A stretch of 64,000 nt of DNA from Comamonas piscis (GCF_014109725.1 NZ_CP058554.1:3906001-3970000), one strand, 5' to 3'. Shown: positions 54,401 through 62,987, counted from the first letter of the stretch. Program-made: numbers and translations. The notes: a model not told the origin generated them from the letters alone.

Positions 54401-54662
54401 ACCCGGTGGAGCTGCGCGAGGTCATTTCGTTGACCCCGGCAATCACACCCAGGTGGCGCTCCAGCGGCGTGGCCACGCTGGAGGCCATGTTCTCCGGGCT
54501 CGCGCCCGAGAGGCTGGCCGACACCGAAATCACCGGGTAATCCACCTGCGGCAAGGGCGCCACCGGCAGCGCAAAGAACGCAGCAATGCCCGCCAGCGCG
54601 ATGCCGATGGTCAGCAGAACCGTCGCGACCGGACGTTTGACAAAGGGCGCGGACAGGTTCAT
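51468..54662 (-). CDS. mdtC: RND multidrug efflux permease, MdtC-like
   Basis: 1064 residues, twelve membrane segments and two large periplasmic loops; HAE1 family. N-terminus SAPFVKRPVATVLLTIGIALAG (core FVKRPVATVLL). The transmembrane motifs GFVVDDAIVVLEN carry the proton-relay acids. It starts in ATGA overlap with the upstream permease gene. In E. coli MdtB and MdtC form a hetero-trimer with MdtA, exporting bile salts, novobiocin and metal-chelators. The pairing here makes the same arrangement likely. About 40 residues longer than E. coli MdtC, mostly at the C-terminus. Confidence 0.93.
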   Translation of the reverse strand: MNLSAPFVKRPVATVLLTIGIALAGIAAFFALPVAPLPQVDYPVISVSASLSGASPENMASSVATPLERHLGVIAGVNEMTSRSSTGSANVTLQFDLNRDINGAAREVQAAINAARTDLPSDLRSNPTYRKMNPSDSPIIILAMTSPTRTPGELYDEVSNVVSQRISQVDGVGDVEIGGGSLPAVRVELLPQALSHYGIATEDVRAAIQAANANRPKGAIESGGNRLQIYTPAPERKASWYQSLVVGWRDNAAVRLGDVARVIDGPANVYTMGLFNGQPAILVLITRQPGANIINTVDNVRKLLPELQAQLPKDVKIQVASDSTNSIRSSLHEIETTLLVSVILVVLVVGAFIRKARATVIPAVATVVSLLGTFGVMYLLGYSLNNLSLMALTVATGFVVDDAIVVLENTSRHIEEGMDKMAAALQGAREVGFTVLSISLSLVAVFIPLLFMEGQIGRLFKEFAVTLSVAVMISLVISLTTTPMMCAWFLRNEDAIETAPRGRFARALEGSYNAMLRVYERCLDWALHAKTVVMLILLIVIAMNGYLFMHVQKGFFPQQDNGQLAGGLRADQSISSTAMAGKLKEALAIIQQDPAIDTVVGFAGGSRSGGGFVFINLKPVSQRDVTSLQVVARLRPQLAQITGLRVFLNPVQDLRMGGRSSNSTYQYTIKSDNTADMKKWATRLAERLKEEPLLQDVDTDQSESGVEVYVEVDKQAAARLGVNSKSINNALYNAFGQRSVATIYSDLNQYSVIMEWAPEYTRGPPALQDIYVPSNLSGTEGTASNPALRSASTGSVISTSVATMVPLSSFAKVMERPAPTSVNHQDGELSTTISFNLDAGVALSEAQQVIAKAEADIAMPINVRGSFQGTALSFQKSQNQQLYLILAAIVVIYIVLGMLYESLVHPITVLSTLPSAGVGAVIALMLFDMQFTVIALIGVFLLIGIVKKNAILIIDFALEAERSRGLSAIDAVREACMLRFRPILMTTLAAALGALPLAIGFGQGSELRQPLGIAIIGGLLASQLLTLVTTPVVYVLLDKLRRRAPNERDLGRATTDGMPTPEHG

Positions 54663-57600
54663 GCCTGCACCTCGGCAGGGCCGTTGCCGTTGTCCTTGTT
54701 GTTGCCGCCAGGGCGTTGGCGGCGGCCCATGCGCGCGCCGATGCGGTCAAACACCAGGTAGATCACCGGCGTGGTGAACAAGGTCAGCAGCTGGCTTAGC
54801 ATCAGTCCGCCAAAAATCGCCAGGCCCAGCGGGCGGCGCAGCTCGGCGCCCTCGCCCCAGCCAAACATCAGCGGCAAGGCGGCAAACAAGGCCGCCAAGG
54901 TGGTCATCAAGATGGGCCGGAAGCGCAGCAAGGCTGCCTGGTGGATGGCCTCTTGCGGCGCCATGCCCTGGGTGCGCTCGGCATCAATCGCAAAGTCGAT
55001 CATCATGATCGCGTTCTTCTTGACGATGCCAATCAGCAAGATGATGCCGATGATGCCGATCACGCCCAGGTCGTTGCCGCTGATCATCAAGGCCAGCAAC
55101 GCGCCCACGCCAGCGGACGGCAAGGTCGAGAGGATGGTGAGCGGGTGCACATAGCTCTCGTACAGCACGCCCAACACGATGTAGACGCAGACCAGCGCCG
55201 CCAAAATCAAGACCAGCTGGCTGGTGAGCGAGTTCTGGTAGGCGGCAGCAGCGCCCAGGAACTCCACGGTCAGCGACGAAGGCATACCAATATCTTTGGC
55301 CGCCTGCTTGATCGCATCGACCGCATGGCCCAGCGACACGCCGGGCGCGGTGTCGAAGCCCAGGGTGGCGGCGGGGTACTGCGATACGCGGGTCACCTGC
55401 AGGGGGGCCATCTGCTCCTCGATCTTGGCAATGGCCGACAGCGGTGTGGCGCCCGTGCTGCTGGCGCTGATCGCCAGGTTGCCCAGGGTCTGCACGCTGT
55501 TGAGCTGGTCTTGTTGCGCCTCCAGAATCACACGGTACTGGTTGGTCTCCGTAAAGATCGTCGACACAATGCGCTGGCCAAAGGCGCTGTAGAGGCTGTC
55601 ATCAATGCTGCTGGCGCTGATGCCCAGGCGCGATGCGGTATCGCGGTCCACATTCACAAAAGCAGACAGGCCCTTGCGCCCGGCATCGCTGGTGGCATTG
55701 CGCACCGCGTCCACGTTCTGCAGTTGGCTGACGAGCTTTTGCGTCCAGTCATTGACCTGGTCGGTGTTCACGCCACCAATCGACAGGCGGTATTCGGTGG
55801 GACCGGTTTGCGAGTCAATGGTCAGGTCTTGCGAGGGCTGCAAGAAAATACGTACCCCTGCCACCTGGCTCACCCGCTCGCGCAGCCGCTGCATCACCTC
55901 GTCCTGCGCATCATGTGGCCGGGTCAGGTTGATGGACAGGCTGCCGGTGTTGAGCATGGTGTTGTTGGCGGCATCCACCCCCACCACCGAGCTGACCGAG
56001 GCCACATCCTTGTCCTGCAGGATGGCGCTCACCGCCTGCTGCTGCAGGTTGCTCATGCGGGCAAAGGACACCTCTTGCGCGGCCTCGATCTGCGCCTGCA
56101 GCTGGCCGGTATCCTGCGTCGGGAACAAGCCCTTGGGAATGGCCAGGTAGAGCAAGCCCGTCAACACCACGGTGGCCACCGCCACGACCATGGTCAACGC
56201 CTGGTGGCGAAACACCCAGTGCAGGCCGCCGTCGTAGTGGTGGATCACCTTATCAAAACCGCGCTGCACCGAAGCCGCCCAGCCGCGCGTGTGCGCCGTC
56301 GTGTCCTCTGGCTTGAGCCAGCGCGCCGACATCATCGGCACCAAGGTCAGCGAGACCACCGCCGAGATCAGGATGGTGATGGCCAGGGTCACGGCAAACT
56401 CGCGGAACAGGCGGCCCACGATGTCGCCCATAAAGAGCAGCGGAATCAGCACCGCGATCAGCGACACGGTCAGCGAGATGATGGTGAAGCCGATTTGCGC
56501 CGCACCCTTCAAGGCGGCGGCCATGGGCGCCTCGCCCTTTTCGATATAGCGGGCGATGTTCTCGATCATCACGATGGCATCGTCGACCACAAAGCCGGTG
56601 GCAATGGTCAGCGCCATCAGGCTCAGGTTGTTCAGGCTGTAGCCCAGCAGGTACATGGCCCCGCAACTGCCGATCAGCGAGATGGGCACCGCCAGGCTGG
56701 CGATCACCGTGGCGCGCAGGCTGTGCAGGAAGAAGAAGATCACCAGCACCACCATCACCACGGCCAGCGCCAGCTCCATCTGCACATGCTCGACGGAGGC
56801 GCGGATGCCGGTGGTGCGGTCGGTAAGCACCTTGACCTCTACCGAGGCGGGCAAGGAGGCGGTGAGCTCGGGCAGGCGCTGCTTGATCGCATCGACCGTG
56901 GCAATCACATTGGCACCGGGCTGGCGCTGCACATTCAAGATGATGGCTGGCGTCTCATCGACCCAGGCGGCCAGCCGGTCGTTCTCGGCACTGGCCACCA
57001 CGCGCGCCACATCCTTCATCATCACCGGGGCGCCGTCCTTCCAGGACACGACCAGGTTCATATAGTCGTCCGCCGTCAGCAGCTGGTCATTGCTGTTGAT
57101 CGAGTAGGAGCGCTTGGGGCCGTCAAAGCTACCCTTGGCGGTGTTGGAATTGGCATTGCTGATGGCAGTGCGCAGGCTGCTCAAGGTAATGCCATTGGCC
57201 GCCAGTGCCTGGGTGTTGGCCTGGATGCGCATCGCTGGCTTTTGCCCGCCTTCCAAACTGACCAGTCCCACGCCGGTGACCTGGCTGATCTTTTGTGCCA
57301 GGCGGGTGTTGACGATGTTCTGCACCTCGGTGAGCGGCAGCTCCTTGGAGGTGATGGCCAGGCTCATCACCGGCGTATCGGCCGGGTTGACCTTGGCATA
57401 AATCGGTGGCGCGGGCAGGTCGGCCGGCAGCAGCGCGCTGCTGGCGTTGATCGCCGCCTGCACCTCTTGCTCCGCCACGTCCAGCGACAAGCCCAGCTGG
57501 AACTGCAGGGTCACGATGGACACGCCTGCGGCGCTGGTGGACGACATGCGGTCCAGCCCGGACATCTGGCCGAGCTGGCGCTCCAGCGGCGCAGTCACGG

Positions 57601-57784
57601 TGCGGCTCATCACCTCAGGGCTGGCGCCGGGGTATAGGGTCTGCACCTGGATGGTTGGGTAATCGACCTCGGGCAGCGCCGACAATGGCAGCAACCGGAA
57701 GCCGACCAAGCCGGTCAGCACAATGGCCAGCATCAGCAAGGCCGTCGCTACCGGCCGCTGGATAAAGGGACGGGAAGGACTCAT
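54659..57784 (-). CDS. mdtB: RND multidrug efflux permease, MdtB-like
   Basis: 1041 residues, twelve membrane segments. Starts SPSRPFIQRPVATALLMLAIVLTG (core PFIQRPVATALLMLAI), which is MdtB-like, and contains GFVVDDAIVMIENIARY with paired Asp for proton coupling, and LLGYSLNNLSLMALTIA. Length agrees with E. coli MdtB (1040). The stop overlaps the next permease start as ATGA, so the two subunits should be made in near-equal amounts. 13 nt downstream of mdtA. Confidence 0.94.
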   Translation of the reverse strand: MSPSRPFIQRPVATALLMLAIVLTGLVGFRLLPLSALPEVDYPTIQVQTLYPGASPEVMSRTVTAPLERQLGQMSGLDRMSSTSAAGVSIVTLQFQLGLSLDVAEQEVQAAINASSALLPADLPAPPIYAKVNPADTPVMSLAITSKELPLTEVQNIVNTRLAQKISQVTGVGLVSLEGGQKPAMRIQANTQALAANGITLSSLRTAISNANSNTAKGSFDGPKRSYSINSNDQLLTADDYMNLVVSWKDGAPVMMKDVARVVASAENDRLAAWVDETPAIILNVQRQPGANVIATVDAIKQRLPELTASLPASVEVKVLTDRTTGIRASVEHVQMELALAVVMVVLVIFFFLHSLRATVIASLAVPISLIGSCGAMYLLGYSLNNLSLMALTIATGFVVDDAIVMIENIARYIEKGEAPMAAALKGAAQIGFTIISLTVSLIAVLIPLLFMGDIVGRLFREFAVTLAITILISAVVSLTLVPMMSARWLKPEDTTAHTRGWAASVQRGFDKVIHHYDGGLHWVFRHQALTMVVAVATVVLTGLLYLAIPKGLFPTQDTGQLQAQIEAAQEVSFARMSNLQQQAVSAILQDKDVASVSSVVGVDAANNTMLNTGSLSINLTRPHDAQDEVMQRLRERVSQVAGVRIFLQPSQDLTIDSQTGPTEYRLSIGGVNTDQVNDWTQKLVSQLQNVDAVRNATSDAGRKGLSAFVNVDRDTASRLGISASSIDDSLYSAFGQRIVSTIFTETNQYRVILEAQQDQLNSVQTLGNLAISASSTGATPLSAIAKIEEQMAPLQVTRVSQYPAATLGFDTAPGVSLGHAVDAIKQAAKDIGMPSSLTVEFLGAAAAYQNSLTSQLVLILAALVCVYIVLGVLYESYVHPLTILSTLPSAGVGALLALMISGNDLGVIGIIGIILLIGIVKKNAIMMIDFAIDAERTQGMAPQEAIHQAALLRFRPILMTTLAALFAALPLMFGWGEGAELRRPLGLAIFGGLMLSQLLTLFTTPVIYLVFDRIGARMGRRQRPGGNNKDNGNGPAEVQA

Positions 57785-57797
57785 CGCTCAGCCCGCC

Positions 57798-59474
57798 TTA
57801 AGGATTGGCGCGCTGGGCGGGTTGCACGGTGGCGGCGGGCGCCATGCCCTTGGGCAAGTCTTCTGGCTTGATGGGGGTACTGCCTTGACCTGCCGGTTGG
57901 CCGGTAGAAGGCGAGGAGGACGATCCGCCAGACGCGCCTGCCGCCGGCTCTGGGTTTGCCGCAGGCGCAGCATGGCTGGGTTGACCGGCATTGGGCTCTA
58001 CGGCAGCACCACTGCCACCACCGCTACCGCCTCCATTACCGCCGGCCGTGCCAGTGCCCGCAGCGGCAGCAGGTGCGGTGGCACCGGCAGCGCCACGGCC
58101 CTCGCCATTGCCACGTCGGCCGCTGCCATCGCGCGGGGCGCCCTCACGCGCGCCGCCCTCACGTGGGCCGCGCCGGCCACTGCTGGCGCCTTGGGCTTGC
58201 GTGGGGGTATCGCCCTGCAAGGCCACCACGGCGCCATCCTTCAAACGGTCGGCACCCTCGGTCACGACCAGCTCGCCTTCCTTGAGGCCCGAGTTGATGG
58301 CCACCCATTCCACCGTGCTCATGCCCCGGATAACGGTGCGCTGGGTGACGGTGCGGTCGGCATTGACCACATAGACAAAATCGCCATTGCCGCCGGTGCG
58401 GATGGCAGTCACCGGCACCACCAACGCGCTCTCGTCCTTCAAGGTCAAGCGGGTGTTGACGAACTGGTTGGGGAACAGCGCGCCGTCGGCATTTTGAAAG
58501 CGGGCCTTGGCCTTGACGGTGCCGGTGGCGGTGTCGACCAGGTTGTCCAGGGTCAGGAACACGCCCTGCGCCACAGTCTTGTTGCCGGCGCGGTCCAGCG
58601 CCACCACCTGCAGCCGGGCATCGGCCTTTTGCGCGCCCATCACCGAGGGGATATGGTCCTGCGGCACGGTGAAGCTCACATCGATCGGCGCAATCTTGGT
58701 GATAACGGCAATGCCGGTGGTACCACCCGCGCTGATGTAGTTGCCCGGGTCCATCGTGCGCAAACCAATGCGGCCATCGATGGGCGAGGTGATGCTGGCA
58801 TAACCCAGGTTGAGCTGGGCCGTTTGTACCTGTGCCTGGTCGGTGAGGACCGTGCCTTCGAGCTGCTTGGCCAACGCGGCCTGGGTGTCCAGATCCTGGC
58901 GGGCGATCGAATCCTGGTCCCACAAGGTCTGGTAGCGTTTCAGCGTCACGCGCGCTGCATCGAGCTGCGCCTGGTCGCGCGCCAGCTGGCCCTTGGCCTG
59001 CTGCAAGGCCTGCTCAAACGGGCGCGGATCAATCTGGGCCAGCTTCTGGCCCTTCTTGACCATCTGGCCTTCGGTGAACAGCACATCGCGCAGAATGCCC
59101 GAGACCTGGGTGGTCAAGGTCACCGTGGTGGTGGGTACCACCGTGCCCATCGCTGTCAAGGTCACGGGCAAGGTCTCGCGGCGCGCGGCCGCACTGCCTA
59201 CCGTGACGGCCATGGCGCGCATTGCTGCACCGCCGCCCATGCCGGGAGGGCCTCCCATGCCAGGCGGGCCACCGGCCATGCCCATCGGGGTTTTCTTGCT
59301 CTGCACAAGGTACCAGGCGCCGCCCGCCAGCGCCGCCACCAGCGCGATGGCAATCGCCGAGCCCAACCAGCGGCTGCGGCGCTTGGGTGCTGTTGTGGCA
59401 TAGGTACCAGGCGATGTGCCGCCTGCGGCTGGGGCTTGGGTGGGACGGGTTGAATTATTGGAGTTATGGTCCAT
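57798..59474 (-). CDS. mdtA: RND periplasmic adaptor, MdtA-like, with long low-complexity tail
   Basis: 558 residues versus about 415 for E. coli MdtA. N-terminal membrane anchor near 35-55 (WLGSAIAIALVAALAGGAWYLV). The membrane-fusion core runs to about 400: DVLFTEGQMVKKGQKLAQIDPRPF, helical hairpin, ASITSPIDGRIGLRTMDPGNYIS, beta-barrel and TVIRGMSTVEWVAINSGLKEGELVV (key pieces). From about 405 it becomes a Gly/Ala/Arg/Pro-rich tail with RRGPREGGARE, GGNGGGSGGGSG and a Pro-rich end. That tail is unusual and of unknown role. First gene of mdtABC plus outer-membrane gene. Confidence 0.93.
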   Translation of the reverse strand: MDHNSNNSTRPTQAPAAGGTSPGTYATTAPKRRSRWLGSAIAIALVAALAGGAWYLVQSKKTPMGMAGGPPGMGGPPGMGGGAAMRAMAVTVGSAAARRETLPVTLTAMGTVVPTTTVTLTTQVSGILRDVLFTEGQMVKKGQKLAQIDPRPFEQALQQAKGQLARDQAQLDAARVTLKRYQTLWDQDSIARQDLDTQAALAKQLEGTVLTDQAQVQTAQLNLGYASITSPIDGRIGLRTMDPGNYISAGGTTGIAVITKIAPIDVSFTVPQDHIPSVMGAQKADARLQVVALDRAGNKTVAQGVFLTLDNLVDTATGTVKAKARFQNADGALFPNQFVNTRLTLKDESALVVPVTAIRTGGNGDFVYVVNADRTVTQRTVIRGMSTVEWVAINSGLKEGELVVTEGADRLKDGAVVALQGDTPTQAQGASSGRRGPREGGAREGAPRDGSGRRGNGEGRGAAGATAPAAAAGTGTAGGNGGGSGGGSGAAVEPNAGQPSHAAPAANPEPAAGASGGSSSSPSTGQPAGQGSTPIKPEDLPKGMAPAATVQPAQRANP

Positions 59475-59837
59475 GGCAGCAATCGGTCAGAGGTGTGTTA
59501 CAGCAGCGGCTGGAGGCGAGATTCCTGCATCGGCAACGGCATGTAAAGAATGACCGCATCCTAGTGCAGCCATGTTGCACGAGGCCTGTACCGACTGCGA
59601 AGATAAGTAAACGCCTCCACCGCCAGACCCAGAGTCTACGGGGATTCAGAGGCGGCAAGCTATCTGCAGGGCTGTTTGGCAGCCGGGTTTTGGGCCCGAG
59701 GTACTCGCAGCAGAAATTGCGCTGGCAACGTTGCATTGTCTCCCTACACCAAAGTGAGCCAACACTACGGCATCCCTTGATCCGACCGCCGCGTGCGATC
59801 CGCGATGGCAAGTCCAGCCCCAAATGGGCGCGACACT

Positions 59838-59898
59838 GCTTGTCCCCATTGCACGGGCACAATGCTGTGGAAAGCTGTGAAGAAGCTTGTAGATAAGC
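59838..59898 (+). repeat. 61-bp direct repeat, copy 1, with DnaA-box-like 9-mers
   Basis: About 80 percent identical by eye to the copy at 60052-60112, same length. Its minus strand contains TTATCTACA (59888-59896) and CTTTCCACA (59866-59874), each 8 of 9 to a DnaA box. Its left part has an inverted repeat TTGTCCCC..GGGCACAA. Confidence 0.75.
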
Positions 59899-60051
59899 GG
59901 GGCAATGTTTTGATTTACAAGCACAATGCCAGCCATGCTGAAAATTGAGGCATACCGGGCTATTTGCGCAGTTCCGCTGCAGTTTTCGGCCCCCTCGACG
60001 CTCTCAACACCCTTTTGAGGTAGGGAAAAGCCCGCTTTCAAGCGGTTCCCG

Positions 60052-60112
60052 GCTTGTCCCCATTCCGTGGGCACAATCTTGTGGAAAGCTCTGTGTACAG
60101 CTGTAGATAAGC
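60052..60112 (+). repeat. 61-bp direct repeat, copy 2, with DnaA-box-like 9-mers
   Basis: Same architecture as copy 1, 214 bp downstream. Minus-strand TTATCTACA at 60102-60110 and CTTTCCACA at 60080-60088. The inverted repeat TTGTCCCCA..TGGGCACAA is longer here than in copy 1. Confidence 0.75.
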
Positions 60113-60154
60113 TTTCCAAGCTATTGAAATGATGGCACTAAGCGATTGATGGTG

Positions 60155-60183
60155 AAAAAAAAGGCAGCCTGCTTAGGTTGCCT
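60155..60183 (-). terminator. intrinsic terminator after the small gene at 60213-60446
   Basis: AGGCAGCC (60162-60169) and GGTTGCCT (60176-60183) form an 8-bp stem with one wobble, and U8 on the minus strand. Confidence 0.88.
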
Positions 60184-60212
60184 GGGTGCTTTGGCTTGGC
60201 GCTGGCTGGGGA

Positions 60213-60446
60213 TCAGGCATCGTTGCGCTTGATCTGTTGCAGGCCTTGCTCGGTAATGGCCATGTAGCCCTCACGCTCCACCACCATGCCGCGCTCCAGC
60301 AGGCGCTTGGAGACATGCGCATGCACGGCATCCTCCAGCGAAATTTTTTCTCCCAATTCCAGCTTCTTCAAAACAGCCAACTCATCGACCGTGGGTTCAA
60401 ACACGGGGGCGTGGTAAGTGGTATGGGTCGTATTGCTAGACAACAT
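60213..60446 (-). CDS. small winged-helix-like protein, function unknown
   Basis: 77 residues. ATG at 60446 has a GGAGTT site 7 nt upstream; a longer frame to 60536 is not supported. I do not recognise a named family. The sequence (FEPTVDELAVLKKLELGEKISLEDAVHAHVSKRLLERGMVVEREGYMAITEQG, seen in parts KKLELGEKI, HVSKRLLERGMV and YMAITEQG) has the helix-helix-hairpin pattern of a short winged helix. It may bind DNA, but this is inference. Own terminator; single-gene unit. Confidence 0.72.
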   Translation of the reverse strand: MLSSNTTHTTYHAPVFEPTVDELAVLKKLELGEKISLEDAVHAHVSKRLLERGMVVEREGYMAITEQGLQQIKRNDA

Positions 60447-60670
60447 GGCAACTCCTTTTAAGGTTGCGATACGTGCGTGTAGGCCTCGGGCTCGCTCGGG
60501 GTCTGCGCGTTGGCGCATCTGGTAAATGAATGCCACGAAGCGTAAGACCGTTTTACGAAAGCGCCTGTAGGCGAATACCGCCAGCCTATCGCTCCTTGGA
60601 GCAGCATTGCATAACTTTACGCCGGCGCTGCCCTGTCTTTACCAACTGCGCACGCCCCACCCGCTGCGGT

Positions 60671-61336
60671 TCATCGCGTGGGCCAGTTGCTCTCTTGGTA
60701 GGCGCTGTCCCAGAACATCCATTCCAGCTCGGCGCTGTAGCGGTAGGCCTCGGCCATGCGCGTGCGGGTGGCGCTGTCTGCGGCGTCGGCCACGCGGTCG
60801 ATGGTAGCGATCACGGCGCGCACGGCGGCATGGAATTCCTCACTGGCATAAGTGTCCACCCAGGCCTGGTAAGGGTTGCCGGGCTGCGAGCGGGCGTGGA
60901 TATCGCGCCCCACTTCCGCATAGATCCAAAAGCATGGCAGCAGCCCCGCCAGCGCGACCGGGTAGCTTTCCGACCAGCTGTTGGCCAGCAAAAAGCTGGT
61001 GTAGTGGTGGCAGGCCGGCGTCAGCGGCGTGGTGGCAAAGTCCTGCGCGCTGATGCCAAAGTCGCGCATAAAGCCATCGTGCAGCTTGCGCTCTTCCACC
61101 ACCGCCTCGTTCGCGGCATTGGCAAACTGCACCACGCCTTCTGCCTGGTCGGCCTTGGCAGCAGCCACCGCCAGCGCACGGCCATAGGCAACCAGGTAAT
61201 GCGCATCCTGAATCATGTAATGGCGAAAGCGCTCGACCGACAAGCTGCCTGCTGCCAGCTCGCGATTGAAAGGGTGGTCCAAAGTGCGCTGGTACAGCGC
61301 CTGGTTGGCTTGCCACAAGCCCTGGCAAAACGACAT
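60671..61336 (-). CDS. tenA: TenA-family thiaminase II / aminopyrimidine aminohydrolase
   Basis: 221 residues, all-helical haem-oxygenase-like fold. Salvages thiamine pyrimidine breakdown products. Conserved parts: FRHYMIQDAHYLVAYGRAL near 35-55 with the active-site Asp, LLPCFWIYAEVG with the catalytic Cys, and the C-terminal YRYSAELEWMFWDSAY with the Glu that activates it. SFCQGLWQANQ is the usual N-terminus. No other thiamine gene is nearby and no TPP riboswitch is seen; the leader instead has a 9-bp inverted repeat. Confidence 0.93.
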   Translation of the reverse strand: MSFCQGLWQANQALYQRTLDHPFNRELAAGSLSVERFRHYMIQDAHYLVAYGRALAVAAAKADQAEGVVQFANAANEAVVEERKLHDGFMRDFGISAQDFATTPLTPACHHYTSFLLANSWSESYPVALAGLLPCFWIYAEVGRDIHARSQPGNPYQAWVDTYASEEFHAAVRAVIATIDRVADAADSATRTRMAEAYRYSAELEWMFWDSAYQESNWPTR

Positions 61337-61360
61337 GCGAACTCCTCAACGGATCTAAGA

Positions 61361-61389
61361 CAAGCGCTGATTGTCGGCGACAGCGCTTG
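61361..61389 (-). promoter_or_regulatory. 9-bp inverted repeat in the tenA leader
   Basis: CAAGCGCTG (61361-61369) and CAGCGCTTG (61381-61389) are perfectly inverted across 11 nt, 25-53 nt upstream of the tenA start. It may be an operator or an RNA hairpin. Confidence 0.5.
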
Positions 61390-61622
61390 GGGCTCAGACG
61401 AACCGGGCCGCTGATCGGCGGGGCATGCCTGCTTGGCGGAACTGGATCTCTTCACTGGCGTCCTTATTAAGCACATGGCTCGCCTTCCAAGACGCTCTGC
61501 AAAAAGCCTGGCATGGCTGGGACCGTCTGGGTCGGGCGCACGGTAGGCAGCCACATCACCGATAATCGCTGCTTTTGTCAGCGCAGCACTCCCCGCGGTG
61601 CCCGCCCAACTTCCGGATCCGC

Positions 61623-62870
61623 ATGTCTTCTCCCGCCCCCACCCACCTGTTTGATACCGTCATCCTTGGCGCAGGCGCTGCAGGCCTCTTCTGTGCGGCG
61701 CAGGCGGGGCAGCGCGGGCTCAAGGTGCTGCTGATCGACCATGCAGCCAAGGTGGCAGAGAAGATCCGCATCTCGGGCGGCGGCCGTAGCAACTTCACCA
61801 ACCGTGATCTGGATGTGCGCCAGCCGCATAAGCATTTTGTCGGCCAGAACCCGCAGTTTTGCCGCTCGGCGCTGTCGCGCTTTGGGCCGGCCGACTTTGT
61901 CGCGCTGGTCGACAAGCACGGCATCGCCTACCACGAGAAGCACAAGGGCCAGCTGTTTGCTGACCACTCCGCCGAAGACATCATCGCGATGCTGATGGCC
62001 GAGTGCCGCGCAGGCCAGGTGACCCACTGGCAGCCTTGCGCCGTCAATGGCGTCACGGCGCTGGAAGCGGATGCGCAAGGCAACCGATTCCAAGTCAACA
62101 CCGCCCAAGGCATGGTGCATTGCCGCCACTTGGTGGTGGCCACCGGCGGCCTGTCCATCCCCAAGATTGGTGCCAGCGACCTGGGCTACCGCTTGGCGCA
62201 GCAGTTTGGGCTGGCGCTGGTGCCGCGCGTGCCTGGCCTGGTGCCGATGACCTTTGATGGCAGCGCCTGGGCGCCCTATGCACAGCTGGCAGGCCTGGCC
62301 TTGCCGGTGGTGATTGGCACCGGCAGCAAGAAAACCCGCATGAGCTTCAACGAGGACCTGCTGTTCACACACCGGGGCCTGTCGGGGCCGGCGATCCTGC
62401 AGATCTCCAGCTACTGGACGCCGGGCACGCCCATCGACATCAACCTGGTGCCCGACATCGATGTGGCCGCGCACCTGATGGCGGCCAAGCAGCAGTCGCG
62501 CAAATTGATCGTCAACGAATTGGCGGGCCTGGTGCCCGCCCGTCTGGCCGATGCCTGGGTGGCGCAGGATGCGGACTTGCAGCGCCCGGTGGCCGAAGCC
62601 AGCGACAAGGCCTTGCAGCGCCTGGCCGAGCGCCTGACGCGCTGGGAGCTGACCCCCACCGGCACTGAAGGCTACAAAAAAGCCGAGGTCACCGTCGGCG
62701 GCGTGGACACCAAGGAGCTGTCGCAGCAGACGATGGAGGCCAAGCAGGTGCCGGGCCTCTACTGCATCGGCGAGGTGGTGGACATCACCGGCTGGCTGGG
62801 CGGCTACAACTTTCAGTGGGCCTGGGCCAGCGCGGTGGCCTGTGCAGCGGGCATGGCGGAGAGCCAGTAG
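61623..62870 (+). CDS. HI0933/YhiN-family FAD-dependent oxidoreductase
   Basis: 415 residues from ATG 61623; a longer frame from 61575 is unsupported. The FAD-binding Rossmann start is DTVILGAGAAGLFCAA, followed by KIRISGGGRSNFTNRD, which is diagnostic of the HI0933-like flavoprotein family (also called aminoacetone oxidase or YhiN). ATGGLSIPKIGASDLGY and the C-terminal LYCIGEVVDITGWLGGYNFQWAWASA (core GEVVDITGWLGGYNFQWAW) match well. Substrate is not settled for most members. Single-gene unit upstream of rpsU. Confidence 0.9.
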   Translation: MSSPAPTHLFDTVILGAGAAGLFCAAQAGQRGLKVLLIDHAAKVAEKIRISGGGRSNFTNRDLDVRQPHKHFVGQNPQFCRSALSRFGPADFVALVDKHGIAYHEKHKGQLFADHSAEDIIAMLMAECRAGQVTHWQPCAVNGVTALEADAQGNRFQVNTAQGMVHCRHLVVATGGLSIPKIGASDLGYRLAQQFGLALVPRVPGLVPMTFDGSAWAPYAQLAGLALPVVIGTGSKKTRMSFNEDLLFTHRGLSGPAILQISSYWTPGTPIDINLVPDIDVAAHLMAAKQQSRKLIVNELAGLVPARLADAWVAQDADLQRPVAEASDKALQRLAERLTRWELTPTGTEGYKKAEVTVGGVDTKELSQQTMEAKQVPGLYCIGEVVDITGWLGGYNFQWAWASAVACAAGMAESQ

Positions 62871-62938
62871 CAAGATGCCTATAACGGCGCGCTGTAACAA
62901 CAGTTCAGCTTCACATCCGTTCCCAAGCGGCAGCCCTA

Positions 62939-62967
62939 TTGCCTTTTGATGAAAAGCTGGTTATAAT
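62939..62967 (+). promoter_or_regulatory. promoter of rpsU
   Basis: TTGCCT (62939-62944), 17-bp spacer, TATAAT (62962-62967): a near-consensus sigma-70 promoter about 130 nt before the rpsU start. Confidence 0.75.
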
Positions 62968-62987
62968 CCCACCTCTTTGCTGGCAAA

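Larger units (their letters stand above)
59475..60150. other. gene-free segment with duplicated DnaA-box-like units
   Basis: About 700 bp upstream of mdtA without a convincing gene. Two minus-strand frames of 132 and 157 codons cross it but read through the repeats and show no family features. It holds two copies of a 61-bp unit (59838-59898, 60052-60112). The left part must contain the mdtA promoter. Confidence 0.6.

Noticed and set aside
51948..57637. Very long plus-strand open frames opposite the RND permease genes
   Set aside because: High-GC antisense frames, His/Gln/Gly-rich with no domains; the minus-strand permeases are unambiguous.
59464..60119. Two minus-strand frames (132 and 157 codons) upstream of mdtA
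   Set aside because: They run through both DnaA-box-like repeats, overlap each other or the mdtA start, and show no family features or ribosome site.
61337..61560. Possible TPP riboswitch ahead of tenA
   Set aside because: A short CTGAG string is present on the minus strand, but the rest of the conserved core is not.
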